20,770 bases of DNA from JBBQKP01 sp038326995 (GCA_038326995.1 JBBQKP010000041.1:1-20770); one strand, 5' to 3'; shown: positions 1 through 6,991, numbered from the stretch's first letter. The notes: generated by a model not told the origin, from the sequence alone. A program made the numbers and translations.

Positions 1-123
1 CATTCATCTCCTGCTGCTCTCCACCCTGCCTCGCGGCAACGCAGTTGCAGTCGATCACGGGCCGGAGAACGTGTGCCCGGAGAGGACTTGCACCTCTCAA
101 TGGTGTCGCGCTTTCAGGCGCAC
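1..123 (-). other. Putative group II intron, 5' end (domain I), truncated by window edge
   Basis: Read on the minus strand from 123 downward, the sequence opens with GTGCGCC, which fits the GUGYG 5' consensus of group II introns. It continues with a perfect stem-loop around GAGAGGTGCAAGTCCTCTC (77-95), a segment that resembles domain I of bacterial introns. A hairpin TGCC-GCGA-GGCA (27-38) with a GNRA tetraloop follows, inside further CTGC/GCAG pairings. GNRA loops are typical of group II domain I. Domain V, the reverse-transcriptase gene and the 3' end would lie to the left of the window and cannot be seen. The 5' end abuts the stem-loop at 124-191; bacterial class C introns are known to insert beside stem-loops. 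The call rests on motif resemblance from memory, so it could be another structured RNA. A minus-strand ATG at 3 preceded by AGGAG is also present and could instead start a gene running out of the window. Confidence 0.5.
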
Positions 124-191
124 TAGCCGCCAGCTTGCTGGCGCTTTGATGCATTCGACGTGCAAATCAAGCGCCAGCAAGCTGGCGGCTA
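124..191. repeat. Long inverted repeat (REP-like stem-loop)
   Basis: The left arm (124-150) starts TAGCCGCCAGCTTGCTGGCG and the right arm (167-191) ends CGCCAGCAAGCTGGCGGCTA. The arms match over 25-27 bp except for one unpaired base, around a 16-nt loop. Each arm also contains its own palindrome, CGCCAGC-TT-GCTGGCG, so the element can fold as one long hairpin or as two short ones, as REP elements do. It directly abuts the putative intron 5' end at 123. Confidence 0.85.
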
Positions 192-285
192 CGCGAAGCA
201 GAGCGCGCCGAAGTCGAAAGATCAACAAACGTCAGCAGTCACCCGTAAAATTTGAGGTGACAAAGCACCAGCGATGTGCTGAACC
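192..285. other. Non-coding remainder of 1-365
   Basis: The first 365 bases carry no supportable protein gene. Apart from the putative intron end, the long inverted repeat and the terminator listed separately, I see nothing in this stretch. A 100-codon open frame from 71 crosses the inverted repeat and the terminator and resembles no protein. Confidence 0.6.
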
Positions 286-325
286 AATAAAAAATTCCTC
301 TCCCGGAATAGGCCAGGAGAGGAAT
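286..325 (-). terminator. Intrinsic terminator of the Gfo/Idh/MocA gene
   Basis: On the minus strand a perfect 10-bp stem (ATTCCTCTCC at 316-325, pairing with GGAGAGGAAT at 294-303) with a 12-nt loop is followed by a run of six T (289-294; the first T belongs to the stem). It lies about 40 bp past the stop codon at 366, the classic arrangement for Rho-independent termination of that gene. Confidence 0.85.
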
Positions 326-365
326 GAATTTTACAAATCAGACATTCACCAAAGCGTCAGTCTAC

Positions 366-1481
366 CTACTTGATCACGACTTCTTTACCACCGGACGCGG
401 CAGAGCGGTAAACGCCGTCGAGAATCTTCTGAATCGCGAGCCCGTCTTCGCCCGGTGCGCCCTGGTCGGTGCCCTTGGTCGCGCTGTCGACGAAGTTGCG
501 AAGCTTCGTGAAGAAGAGCGAGTTGAAGTCGGTCTCGTTCGACAGATAGCCTGGCTTGGAGTTGATCATCGTCCCCGCGACGTCGCGGTAGATTTCTGGC
601 GGGTCCCAGTTAGCGCCGCCCTTGGAGCCAAAGAGCTGGAAGTTCCATTCGTCCTTGGCGATATGAGCGATGAAGCTGGCCTCGATGTGGAGGATGGCGC
701 CGTTGTCGAAGCGGATGTGGCCGATCGCGGTGTCTTCGACGGTGTAGGTCTTGTAGTCCCAATTGGGCCATTGGCTGACGACGTTCGAGGGCTTATCGCC
801 CAGGAAGGTCCAGGTGTTGCCGGTGGCGGCGACGGGCTTGGGTCTGCCCATGACGTAGTGCGCCATTTCGATGCAGTGCACGCCGATGTCAATCATCGGC
901 CCGCCACCCTGAAGCGCCTTCTGACCGAACACGCCCCAGTTCGGAATCCCGCGGCGTCGCAGCGCCTGGCAGCGAACGAACTGGATGTCGCCGAACTGAC
1001 CTTCATCCGCGGCACGCTTGAGGAACTGCGTGTTGGGGTGATATCGATACTGAAACCCGATCGTAAGCTTCTTCTTATTTTTCGTGGCGGCGGCGATCAT
1101 TTTTTCGCACTCTGCGGGAACCATCGCCATCGGCTTTTCCACAATGACGTGAGCGCCGGCGTTCAACGCGTCGATCGTCGGTGCGGAGTGGACGCCGTTG
1201 GGCGTGCACACGCTCACCGCGTCGGGCTTGACGTCACTCAGCATCTTCTTCCAGTCGGTAAATGTGGGCTGATTACCCCATTTGTTTTTCCAATTTTCGA
1301 GCTTGTGCTCGTCAATATCGACCCCGGCGACGATCTCGACATCGGGCATTTTCGACAGCGCCGCCGCATGCGCCTGAGCGATGCCGCCACAGCCGATAAA
1401 GGCCACACGAAACTTCTTGCCTTTGTAAACCGACGACTTGGTAATCGCGAGGGACTCTGTAGAAACGGTCTTCTCCGCCAT
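366..1481 (-). CDS. Gfo/Idh/MocA family NAD(P)-dependent oxidoreductase
   Basis: A cytoplasmic sugar or inositol-type dehydrogenase of about 371 residues. The N-terminal Rossmann fold shows FRVAFIGCGGIAQAHAAAL, the dinucleotide-binding GxGxxx pattern, followed by the family's typical VAGVDIDEHKLE. The motif VIVEKPMA is the conserved EKP segment that contributes the catalytic lysine. The C-terminal half has GGGPMIDIGVHCIEMAHY, with the conserved D and H of the substrate site. Substrate cannot be told from sequence; planctomycetes carry many paralogues. I chose the ATG at 1481 because GGAG lies about 9 nt upstream and the family match begins just after it; an upstream TTG at 1553 would add 24 residues with no family character. 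It is divergent from the radical SAM gene and ends before a strong terminator at 286-325. Confidence 0.93.
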   Translation of the reverse strand: MAEKTVSTESLAITKSSVYKGKKFRVAFIGCGGIAQAHAAALSKMPDVEIVAGVDIDEHKLENWKNKWGNQPTFTDWKKMLSDVKPDAVSVCTPNGVHSAPTIDALNAGAHVIVEKPMAMVPAECEKMIAAATKNKKKLTIGFQYRYHPNTQFLKRAADEGQFGDIQFVRCQALRRRGIPNWGVFGQKALQGGGPMIDIGVHCIEMAHYVMGRPKPVAATGNTWTFLGDKPSNVVSQWPNWDYKTYTVEDTAIGHIRFDNGAILHIEASFIAHIAKDEWNFQLFGSKGGANWDPPEIYRDVAGTMINSKPGYLSNETDFNSLFFTKLRNFVDSATKGTDQGAPGEDGLAIQKILDGVYRSAASGGKEVVIK

Positions 1482-1577
1482 GGTGGAGTAACTCCGGAAG
1501 TAAATGAGTGTTATTGGTAGATTCGATCGACGAAATGATAGAATTACCTCCAAATTGCCGTGCGGGCAAGTAAATGC

Positions 1578-1600
1578 TAGGAAATTCTCGGAATTTTCTA
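1578..1600. promoter_or_regulatory. Near-perfect 23-bp palindrome, candidate operator
   Basis: TAGGAAATTC-TCG-GAATTTTCTA has 10-bp arms with one mismatch, in the spacer between two divergent genes and about 100 bp upstream of the oxidoreductase start at 1481. Position and symmetry suit a dimeric regulator site. No specific regulator is recognised. Confidence 0.35.
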
Positions 1601-1729
1601 AGCAATTGAGCTCAACCCGCCGTCATCCCCCGAAAAATCGGCATTGCCCCATTTTTTCGTGACGCATGAGCTTACACCAATTTTCCTCGTTCGCGTTGCG
1701 GTCTGATGCTACCATCCAACACTAATTAT

Positions 1730-2626
1730 ATGGCCGAGACCTCTCAAGAATTCACCCCGCTCTTTACCCCGCTGTTCACAAAGCACTCACGCTCGTGGAG
1801 CGAAAATCGCTACGTCTATCCCGTCATTTCAAGGCGATCCAAAGGGCTCTCGGTTGGCGTGAATCTCAATCCCGACAAGATTTGCAACTTCGATTGTGTC
1901 TACTGCTGCGTCGATCGAACGACGATGCCCCAGCGCGAGCAAGGCCAGGCTGATGTGGATCTGGAAGTGTTGCGAGGCGAGCTGGATCACATGCTCGATC
2001 TGGTCGCTTCGGGCGCGTTCTGGCAACAGCCGCCGTTTGATCAGACGCCGCCAGCACTGCGCCGCTTGAACGACGTCGCATTCTCCGGCGACGGCGAGCC
2101 GACGAGCTTCCTGCGTTTCGAAGAAGTGTGCCGACTCTCACACGGATTGCTGTCGCAGAAAAATCTCGACGCCAAACTCGTTGTCATTACCAACGCGACG
2201 CTCTTTCATCAGCCCAGGGTCAAGCTCGCGCTATCGTATCTCGACACCGTGCCGAGTGAACTCTGGGCAAAGCTCGACGCGGGAACCAGTGCGTATTACC
2301 AGCGTGTCGAGCGAACGAAAGTGCCGTACGAGCGCGTGCTTTTGAACCTGCTCGAAGCCGCCCGCGTCAGGCCGATCGTCGTGCAGTCGCTCTTCATGAA
2401 ACTCGAAGATGTCGAACCGGAATCGGCCGAGATCGACGCGTATGTCGATCGGCTTCGGACGCTGGTTGCTGAAGGCGGCAAGATTAAGCTTGTGCAGATT
2501 TACACCGTCGCCCGCGGCCCGGCCGAGTCGTTCGTCTCGCCTCTCTCGCGCCAACGCGTCGATGCGATCACCGAGAAGGTCCGGGCGGCCGGTCTCTATG
2601 CTTTGCCGTTTTACGGACCGGAATAA
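1730..2626 (+). CDS. Radical SAM protein, COG0731 (TYW1-like) type
   Basis: About 298 residues. The radical SAM cluster motif CNFDCVYC (CX3CX2C, C52, C56 and C59 from this start) binds the [4Fe-4S] cluster that cleaves S-adenosylmethionine. It is preceded by NRYVYPVISRRSKG and GVNLNPDK, which I recognise from bacterial relatives of the wyosine-synthesis enzyme TYW1 (COG0731). The SAM-binding FSGDGEPT (about 119-125) is the family's GGE-like motif. The reaction of the bacterial members is not known to me. An ATG at 1706 would add eight residues; I prefer 1730 because family similarity starts soon after it, but neither start has a clear Shine-Dalgarno sequence. A fourth cysteine (C60) lies next to the motif. 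It stands alone on its strand, with a repeat just downstream at 2662. Confidence 0.88.
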   Translation: MAETSQEFTPLFTPLFTKHSRSWSENRYVYPVISRRSKGLSVGVNLNPDKICNFDCVYCCVDRTTMPQREQGQADVDLEVLRGELDHMLDLVASGAFWQQPPFDQTPPALRRLNDVAFSGDGEPTSFLRFEEVCRLSHGLLSQKNLDAKLVVITNATLFHQPRVKLALSYLDTVPSELWAKLDAGTSAYYQRVERTKVPYERVLLNLLEAARVRPIVVQSLFMKLEDVEPESAEIDAYVDRLRTLVAEGGKIKLVQIYTVARGPAESFVSPLSRQRVDAITEKVRAAGLYALPFYGPE

Positions 2627-2661
2627 ACGGCTGCCTCTTCTGTCTGGTTCGACACGAAATC

Positions 2662-2693
2662 AATTAAATGAGCCGCTTACGTACTAAGCGGGC
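2662..2693 (+). repeat. Dispersed GAGCCGC...TAAGCGG repeat, copy 1
   Basis: AATTAAATGAGCCGC is followed by a perfect 7-bp stem, CCGCTTA-CGTAC-TAAGCGG. The same pattern recurs at 6719, 11997, 12253 (minus), 15502 and 19127. It lies 35 bp after the radical SAM stop codon and could double as a transcript 3' end, although no T-run follows. Confidence 0.7.
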
Positions 2694-2910
2694 TTGGGCG
2701 TCCTCGGCCGAATGAATGAAAACTTATGAAGAGAACACCTGCCCACTTCGTGCCGATTCCTTTTTCAGGAGTGAATAACGTACCGACGCAATCGGCTCAC
2801 ACATTCGATAAATCGAACATCGCGGCAGGACGTTGCGACCTTTCTGGCACATGATCACATTTCTGTCTGATGACGACATTTGTTTAATAAGAGTCGAAGC
2901 AAAATGGCTT

Positions 2911-2950
2911 ATCAGACGGGTCATATCAGACGGGCCAGATCAGACGGGCA
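2911..2950 (+). repeat. 14-bp tandem repeat, three units
   Basis: ATCAGACGGG occurs at 2911, 2925 and 2939, exactly 14 bp apart. The four trailing bases vary (TCAT, CCAG, CAAC). The period is not a multiple of three and no gene covers it. It lies about 165 bp upstream of the GH13 start. Confidence 0.85.
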
Positions 2951-3010
2951 ACAGTTGTGGATCAACTGCTGATCGCACCCGATAACTAAGTTCAGCCCGG
3001 GAAAGTTCTC

Positions 3011-3058
3011 TGGCACTTTCGAAAATCCCGTGTATATTACAATGTTGAACTGGTTCAA
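3011..3058 (+). promoter_or_regulatory. Weak promoter candidate with an overlapping palindrome
   Basis: TGGCAC (3011-3016), a 16-bp spacer and TATATT (3033-3038) could form a sigma70-like promoter, though the -35 is poor. Just downstream, where transcription would start, is the palindrome TTGAAC-TG-GTTCAA (3045-3058) with perfect 6-bp arms. That is a typical place for a repressor site controlling the glycosidase gene. Confidence 0.35.
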
Positions 3059-3062
3059 TTCA

Positions 3063-3083
3063 GGCAAATTGCGGAGGTTTGCC
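3063..3083 (+). promoter_or_regulatory. Leader hairpin with GGAGG in the loop
   Basis: GGCAAA and TTTGCC form a 6-bp stem with TTGCGGAGG in the loop. The GGAGG ends 39 nt before the ATG at 3117, too far for ordinary Shine-Dalgarno use. In-frame extension is blocked by TGA at 3102. It may be a leader structure or chance. Confidence 0.3.
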
Positions 3084-3116
3084 CGTTCCAGTTTTGTCTG
3101 TTGATGCCCTTTATTC

Positions 3117-6100
3117 ATGCGTAATTCCCTTAGAATGGCGTTCTTGTTCTCCGTCGCAATGTCGGCCGGCACGGTTGCGCCGGCATTGGCGCAGCAAGTC
3201 TCCAACCCCGTGACGCTGCAGTGGTTTGAGAGTTCCTGGAGAAACATGGAACGGCGAGCGCCAGACTTGTTCTCCGCGGGTTATGGCAACGTCTGGACGC
3301 CCCCGCCCGGCAGAGCGGTTTACCTGCCTCAGGGCGGCGGGATTGGCTACGACCCCTACGACCGCTTCGACCTGGGCAGCCCGCGCGATCCGACACTCTA
3401 CGGCACGGAAAACCAGTACATCGCCGCCATCCGCGCGGTGCAAAAATTCGGCGGCAATGCCTACGTCGATTACGTCCACCACCACGTCGGCTCTCTCGAC
3501 GTCGGCCTGAACGGCTACACCTATCCGTCCGCTCTTACCAACCAGGGTGCGCCTTTCCTTCAAGACCGGGCCGACTATCCGGGCTTCGAGCTTTCCGACC
3601 CCTTCACCCGTCCGGGCGAGAGTGCCCATCGCGATACCTACGGCTTTCTCAATCCTGGCGACCCACGACGCCCGGCGCAGGGAAGCCCGACGGCTCCTTT
3701 CGAGTACTGGTTTCGACTGGGCGAGAACCTCGTGACGATCGACCTCACCAGCGGCAGGACGCTCGTCCGCCAGCCGACGGGCCCCAATGTGCAAGCAGGG
3801 CCACAGAATATCCGCCAATCGCCAGCGAACTGGGCGATTCCCACGACGACCATCGGCTCGAATGGTCTGGTTGGGGCCGACACCAAACTCCGTCAAGCCA
3901 ATAGGCCCGACGCCGCCAACGCACGCTTCTATCCCGACTTGCAGGGGCCTTCGCGCACCGTCGTCGATCGCGGCGTGTCGTACACCGTTTATGACTTCAA
4001 CCAGGCCAATCCGCAGGCCGGCGACGCGGTCGCGGAAACCACGCTGGGCTACATGCAGCGCTACGCGCAGTGGCTCACGCAGGTCGTGGGCGTCGACGGG
4101 CTTCGCATCGATGCCGCCCGACACGTGCCGCTGGGTATTAACGATCCGATCTGGAACCCGAACAACCTGAATGTGCCGCTTGATATTGACCGCGCAACGG
4201 CAGGGGTTTCCAGGCGAACCAACCTCGATGGCACGCGCCGCAACAGCTTCAACTTTCAGGAAATCTTCACCTACAACAGCAACCAGCTCGCCGGGTTTGT
4301 TCGCAAGACCCAACAGGCCGGCGACACCGTCAACCCCAATCGCGACGTGCTGGATTTCAGCATGTGGGCGGCCATGGCGCAGAACATGAGCAGCAACGGC
4401 CTGCAGAACGACTGGTTCAACATCCGCAGCGCTTCGCTCAATGCCGTCATCAACAACACGCTCAACGCCAACATCGCCAACAACGGACAAAACGGCATCG
4501 GCTTCGTCTACAACCACGACGAAGGCGTCTCGCCGCCGGGATTGGGCGCGAGCATCACCCTCGATAACGTCGCCCACGCCTGGGTCCTGATGAGGCCCGG
4601 CGATGCGTACGTCTACTATCGTTCCGACGAATTCAACCGCAGCAACAATAATTTGTTCTTCCTGAAAAACGGCCGCGGCGACGCTCTGGGCGGAACCTTC
4701 GGCGGCGTCATCACCAACCTCGTCGACGTGCGAAACAGCTACGGCCGCGGCGACTTCATCCAACGCTTCATCGACAATGAAGGCCCGAACGGCCAGCGAC
4801 AAGCCTCCAGCGCCATCTACGTCTTCGAACGTCAGGGCTCGGCGATCGTCGGTCTCAACATCGGCTACAACAACGGCGTGACCACCCGAACCGTCCAGAC
4901 CAGCTTCACCCCGGGCACTCGCCTGGAAGAAGTCACCGGCAACTGGCAAGACCCGTCCGGACTCGTCTCGCGCGTCGTCACTGTCAACGCTTCAGGACAG
5001 GCTTCAATTCCCATCCCCTGGAACAATAGCGGCAACGGCAATAAGGGTTACGTCGTCTACGGCCTGCCCTTGCCGCGCGGGGCCGTCAGTCTTACAGGCG
5101 TCTCACAAACACTCGACGAAAACCCTAACTCATCCACCAACGGCACCGCACGCATCAGCGACATCGACGTCATCAGCACCAGCTCGTTCGACGTCAGGCT
5201 TGATACACAAAACGTCGTCCTGGCCGACGGGTTCATCGACCTGCGCGCACGCGGCGACCGCGCTTTACTCAAAATCAACGACGGCTTCGACGCCAACAAC
5301 AACGGCTCGCCCGACTTCCCCAGCTCTCTTGCTTCCAACGCCAACCAATACGGCTTCGAGAACTTCGTCACCCAGAACGCGCCCGGCACATCCAACTCGC
5401 TCAGCGGCACAGGTGTCTACCGACAAAGCGTCAACGCCTCTCTGCTGGGCGAAGGGTATCACTACCTCACCATCCGCGCGTTTCGACAACAAGGTGCCAG
5501 CGAGACGCAGGTCTATCGCGATATTCGCAAAACGATCTACGTCGATCTGCTCGATCCGGTCTCGGCCGTCGATTCCACCGCACAGTTCGTCGATCAATCG
5601 CTCGACACCACGCGCGACCTCCGCATCAAATCCCTCGACAAGACGGCCGACCGTGTGCACGTGCTCTTCGATCTCCCCGCGTCGCTTAGCAACACGCAAG
5701 TGCTCTCGCTCATCAACGCCGGCACGCTCTCGCAGCAAATCGACAGCGACCTGTTCGGCAGGCAAGTCACCAACGTCGGCTCGGGCAATCACACCATCAC
5801 GAGCGTCACCTACGAAGTCACCGGAAGGCTCAGTGTGCAGCGATTCACCGGGCAGTCGATCAACACGACACGCGGCCTTGGGCTTGGTGATGTGGACTTC
5901 AGCAATCAAAGGAACATCGCCGACATCACCGCGTTCAACACCGTGCTCTACAGCAACCTGAATACGATTCCGAGCTTCAATGCCGCCGCCGATCTCAACG
6001 GCAACGGCGTGGTCGACAACAACGACCTCTACAACCTCGCGTCGGCATTTCCCGGTGCCGATCAGGCGACGCTTAGCGCGATAAGAAGCGCGGTGATTCG

Positions 6101-6563
6101 AAGGGGCGACGTCAACGGCGACTCTCTCACCAACGCGGCCGACATCGATTTTCTGTACCTCAATCGCAACAGCAGCAGTTGGTTGTTTGATATGAACGCC
6201 GATGGCTCGCCCGCGAATCAGACGGACATCGACGTGCTCGTGCGGACGGTGCTTCAGACGCAGTACGGCGACGCGAACCTCGACGGCAGAGTCGACGCCG
6301 CCGATCTGGATATCCTGGCGACGAACTTCGATCAGCCCGGCACAAGCTGGGCCGCCGCCGATTTCACGGGCTCGACCACGACCAATCTCGGCGACTTTTT
6401 CCTGCTCGCGCAGAACTGGGGTTTTGGCGTCCCCGGCGGCGCGGGCGGGGCCGGCTTCGCCTCCGTCACGCTGGGCGGCGAAACCTACGTCGTCCCCGAA
6501 CCAACAGCCCTCGCACTGGCCCTGGGCGGCGCCGCGATTCTCCTTCGCCGAAGGCGGCGGTGA
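3117..6563 (+). CDS. Secreted GH13 (alpha-amylase family) glycosidase with dockerin-like repeats and PEP-CTERM anchor
   Basis: An exported 1148-residue protein. Residues 1-25 are a signal peptide ending APALA, before QQ. The GH13 barrel is seen in GYGNVWTPPPGRAVYLPQ and GYDPYDRFDLG (55-87), region I YVDYVHHHVG (116-125), region II GVDGLRIDAARHVP (325-338, nucleophile D332), region III FNFQEIF (E382, acid/base) and region IV VYNHDEG (H467, D468). Glycan substrate is not deducible. A non-catalytic module follows, at about 655-920. From about 922 to 1110 there are several calcium-loop repeats of dockerin or EF-hand style, such as GDVNGDSLTNAADIDFLY and GDANLDGRVDAADLDILA. The end, VPEPTALALALGGAAILL plus an arginine cluster, is a PEP-CTERM sorting signal. 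There is no Shine-Dalgarno sequence at 3117; an in-frame ATG at 3135 is the alternative. It is a single-gene unit. Confidence 0.92.
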   Translation: MRNSLRMAFLFSVAMSAGTVAPALAQQVSNPVTLQWFESSWRNMERRAPDLFSAGYGNVWTPPPGRAVYLPQGGGIGYDPYDRFDLGSPRDPTLYGTENQYIAAIRAVQKFGGNAYVDYVHHHVGSLDVGLNGYTYPSALTNQGAPFLQDRADYPGFELSDPFTRPGESAHRDTYGFLNPGDPRRPAQGSPTAPFEYWFRLGENLVTIDLTSGRTLVRQPTGPNVQAGPQNIRQSPANWAIPTTTIGSNGLVGADTKLRQANRPDAANARFYPDLQGPSRTVVDRGVSYTVYDFNQANPQAGDAVAETTLGYMQRYAQWLTQVVGVDGLRIDAARHVPLGINDPIWNPNNLNVPLDIDRATAGVSRRTNLDGTRRNSFNFQEIFTYNSNQLAGFVRKTQQAGDTVNPNRDVLDFSMWAAMAQNMSSNGLQNDWFNIRSASLNAVINNTLNANIANNGQNGIGFVYNHDEGVSPPGLGASITLDNVAHAWVLMRPGDAYVYYRSDEFNRSNNNLFFLKNGRGDALGGTFGGVITNLVDVRNSYGRGDFIQRFIDNEGPNGQRQASSAIYVFERQGSAIVGLNIGYNNGVTTRTVQTSFTPGTRLEEVTGNWQDPSGLVSRVVTVNASGQASIPIPWNNSGNGNKGYVVYGLPLPRGAVSLTGVSQTLDENPNSSTNGTARISDIDVISTSSFDVRLDTQNVVLADGFIDLRARGDRALLKINDGFDANNNGSPDFPSSLASNANQYGFENFVTQNAPGTSNSLSGTGVYRQSVNASLLGEGYHYLTIRAFRQQGASETQVYRDIRKTIYVDLLDPVSAVDSTAQFVDQSLDTTRDLRIKSLDKTADRVHVLFDLPASLSNTQVLSLINAGTLSQQIDSDLFGRQVTNVGSGNHTITSVTYEVTGRLSVQRFTGQSINTTRGLGLGDVDFSNQRNIADITAFNTVLYSNLNTIPSFNAAADLNGNGVVDNNDLYNLASAFPGADQATLSAIRSAVIRRGDVNGDSLTNAADIDFLYLNRNSSSWLFDMNADGSPANQTDIDVLVRTVLQTQYGDANLDGRVDAADLDILATNFDQPGTSWAAADFTGSTTTNLGDFFLLAQNWGFGVPGGAGGAGFASVTLGGETYVVPEPTALALALGGAAILLRRRRR

Positions 6564-6613
6564 GCGGACCAGGGGCGAAGTAAATTTTTCAAATCAAGAT
6601 GCACCGGCTCATG
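6564..6613. other. Start of the 6564-6991 spacer
   Basis: The 428-bp spacer between the glycosidase and FkbM-like genes holds no protein gene. Its contents are the structured segment (6614-6717), the composite repeat (6719-6879) and a 12-bp inverted repeat that brackets the latter (6690-6701 and 6976-6987). In these first 50 bases I see nothing. Confidence 0.6.
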
Positions 6614-6717
6614 CGTCTAAGCCGCGGAAAGTGTTTACGACACTCCGGGTCTGCGTTCAGCCGAGTGAGCCACGGAGGCTGAAATGCGATTTGTAACACT
6701 TCAGCCGAATTTAGACG
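6614..6717. other. Multi-stem structured spacer, candidate RNA or repeat
   Basis: CGTCTAA (6614-6620) pairs with TTAGACG (6711-6717) as a closing stem. Inside are the hairpin AGTGT-TTACG-ACACT (6630-6644), extendable by CGG/CCG across a bulge, and the hairpin TTCAGCC/GGCTGAA (6656-6662 with 6677-6683). TTCAGCCGA also occurs twice. It could be a 3' structure of the glycosidase mRNA, a small RNA or part of a mobile repeat; nothing decides among these. Confidence 0.4.
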
Positions 6718-6987
6718 TAATTAAACGAGCTCGCACGTTTATAACGGATTTCTGCGAATTGCCTTAAAGAGTTTATAGTGCGGATGCACTTCCGGCTCGT
6801 CCGGCAGGACATTGCATTACTTCAGGAGAAGAAGGCTCTTTACAATTATTCAGAAGGAAGATTTCCTGCCGGACGGGCCAGAAAAGCGTACAGGACGCCG
6901 TGTCGCCGAGTCGTGATGTGCGTTCGATGACTCAAACGTGACATCGAAGATTTCGAGCGCTTCTGCAAACGTCTAAAGTGTTACAAA
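6690..6987. mobile_element. Candidate MITE-like unit with 12-bp inverted ends
   Basis: TTTGTAACACTT (6690-6701) and AAGTGTTACAAA (6976-6987) are exact inverted copies bracketing the composite palindromic repeat. The right copy continues the match as CGTCTAA (6970-6976), echoing TTTAGACG at 6710-6717. No coding sequence lies inside and I see no clear target-site duplication, so a non-autonomous element is only a possibility. The right end lies 4 bp from the stop codon of the FkbM-like gene. Confidence 0.35.
6719..6879 (+). repeat. Composite palindromic repeat, copy A (includes short repeat copy 2)
   Basis: It begins AATTAAACGAGCTCG, a divergent copy of the short repeat, and runs through ATTTCTGCGAATTGCC and GTGCGGAT. 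It ends in a 16-bp inverted repeat: GGCTCGTCCGGCAGGA (6794-6809) with TCCTGCCGGACGGGCC (6864-6879), one wobble, 54-nt spacer. It aligns with 11997-12140 over its first 100 bp or so and in both arms. Confidence 0.75.
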
Positions 6988-6991
6988 GCTC

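Larger units (their letters stand above)
2694..3116. other. Non-coding spacer upstream of the GH13 gene
   Basis: The spacer holds the 14-bp tandem repeat (2911-2950), a weak promoter candidate with a palindrome (3011-3058) and a small hairpin exposing GGAGG (3063-3083). Short open frames on the minus strand here, of 66 and 108 codons, show no recognisable protein features and I do not call them. Confidence 0.6.

Noticed and set aside
1..7. Minus-strand ATG at position 3 with AGGAG upstream, as a gene start
   Set aside because: Only the start codon would be in the window, so nothing can be said of a product. The motif may equally belong to the putative intron RNA.
70..105. tRNA-like T-arm on the minus strand (AGAGG-TGCAAGT-CCTCT)
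   Set aside because: The loop has G where tRNAs have T at position 55, and no matching anticodon arm or 5' acceptor strand could be placed. A group II intron domain I fits better.
324..1520. Long plus-strand open frame (398 codons) opposite the oxidoreductase gene
   Set aside because: The minus strand encodes a clear Gfo/Idh/MocA protein with a terminator and Shine-Dalgarno sequence; the plus frame has no recognisable domain and is a GC-driven shadow.
2911..2950. Short repeats as a possible CRISPR array
   Set aside because: Units are 14 bp with only 4 variable bases; there are no spacers of CRISPR size and no cas genes in the window.
2724..3247. Two short minus-strand open frames (66 and 108 codons) upstream of and into the GH13 gene
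   Set aside because: One runs into the glycosidase coding region, both lack ribosome sites and family features, and they cross the tandem repeat.
3111..4949. 612-codon minus-strand open frame opposite the GH13 gene
   Set aside because: All GH13 catalytic motifs, the signal peptide and the C-terminal anchor are on the plus strand. The antisense frame is low-complexity, valine- and alanine-rich and resembles nothing.
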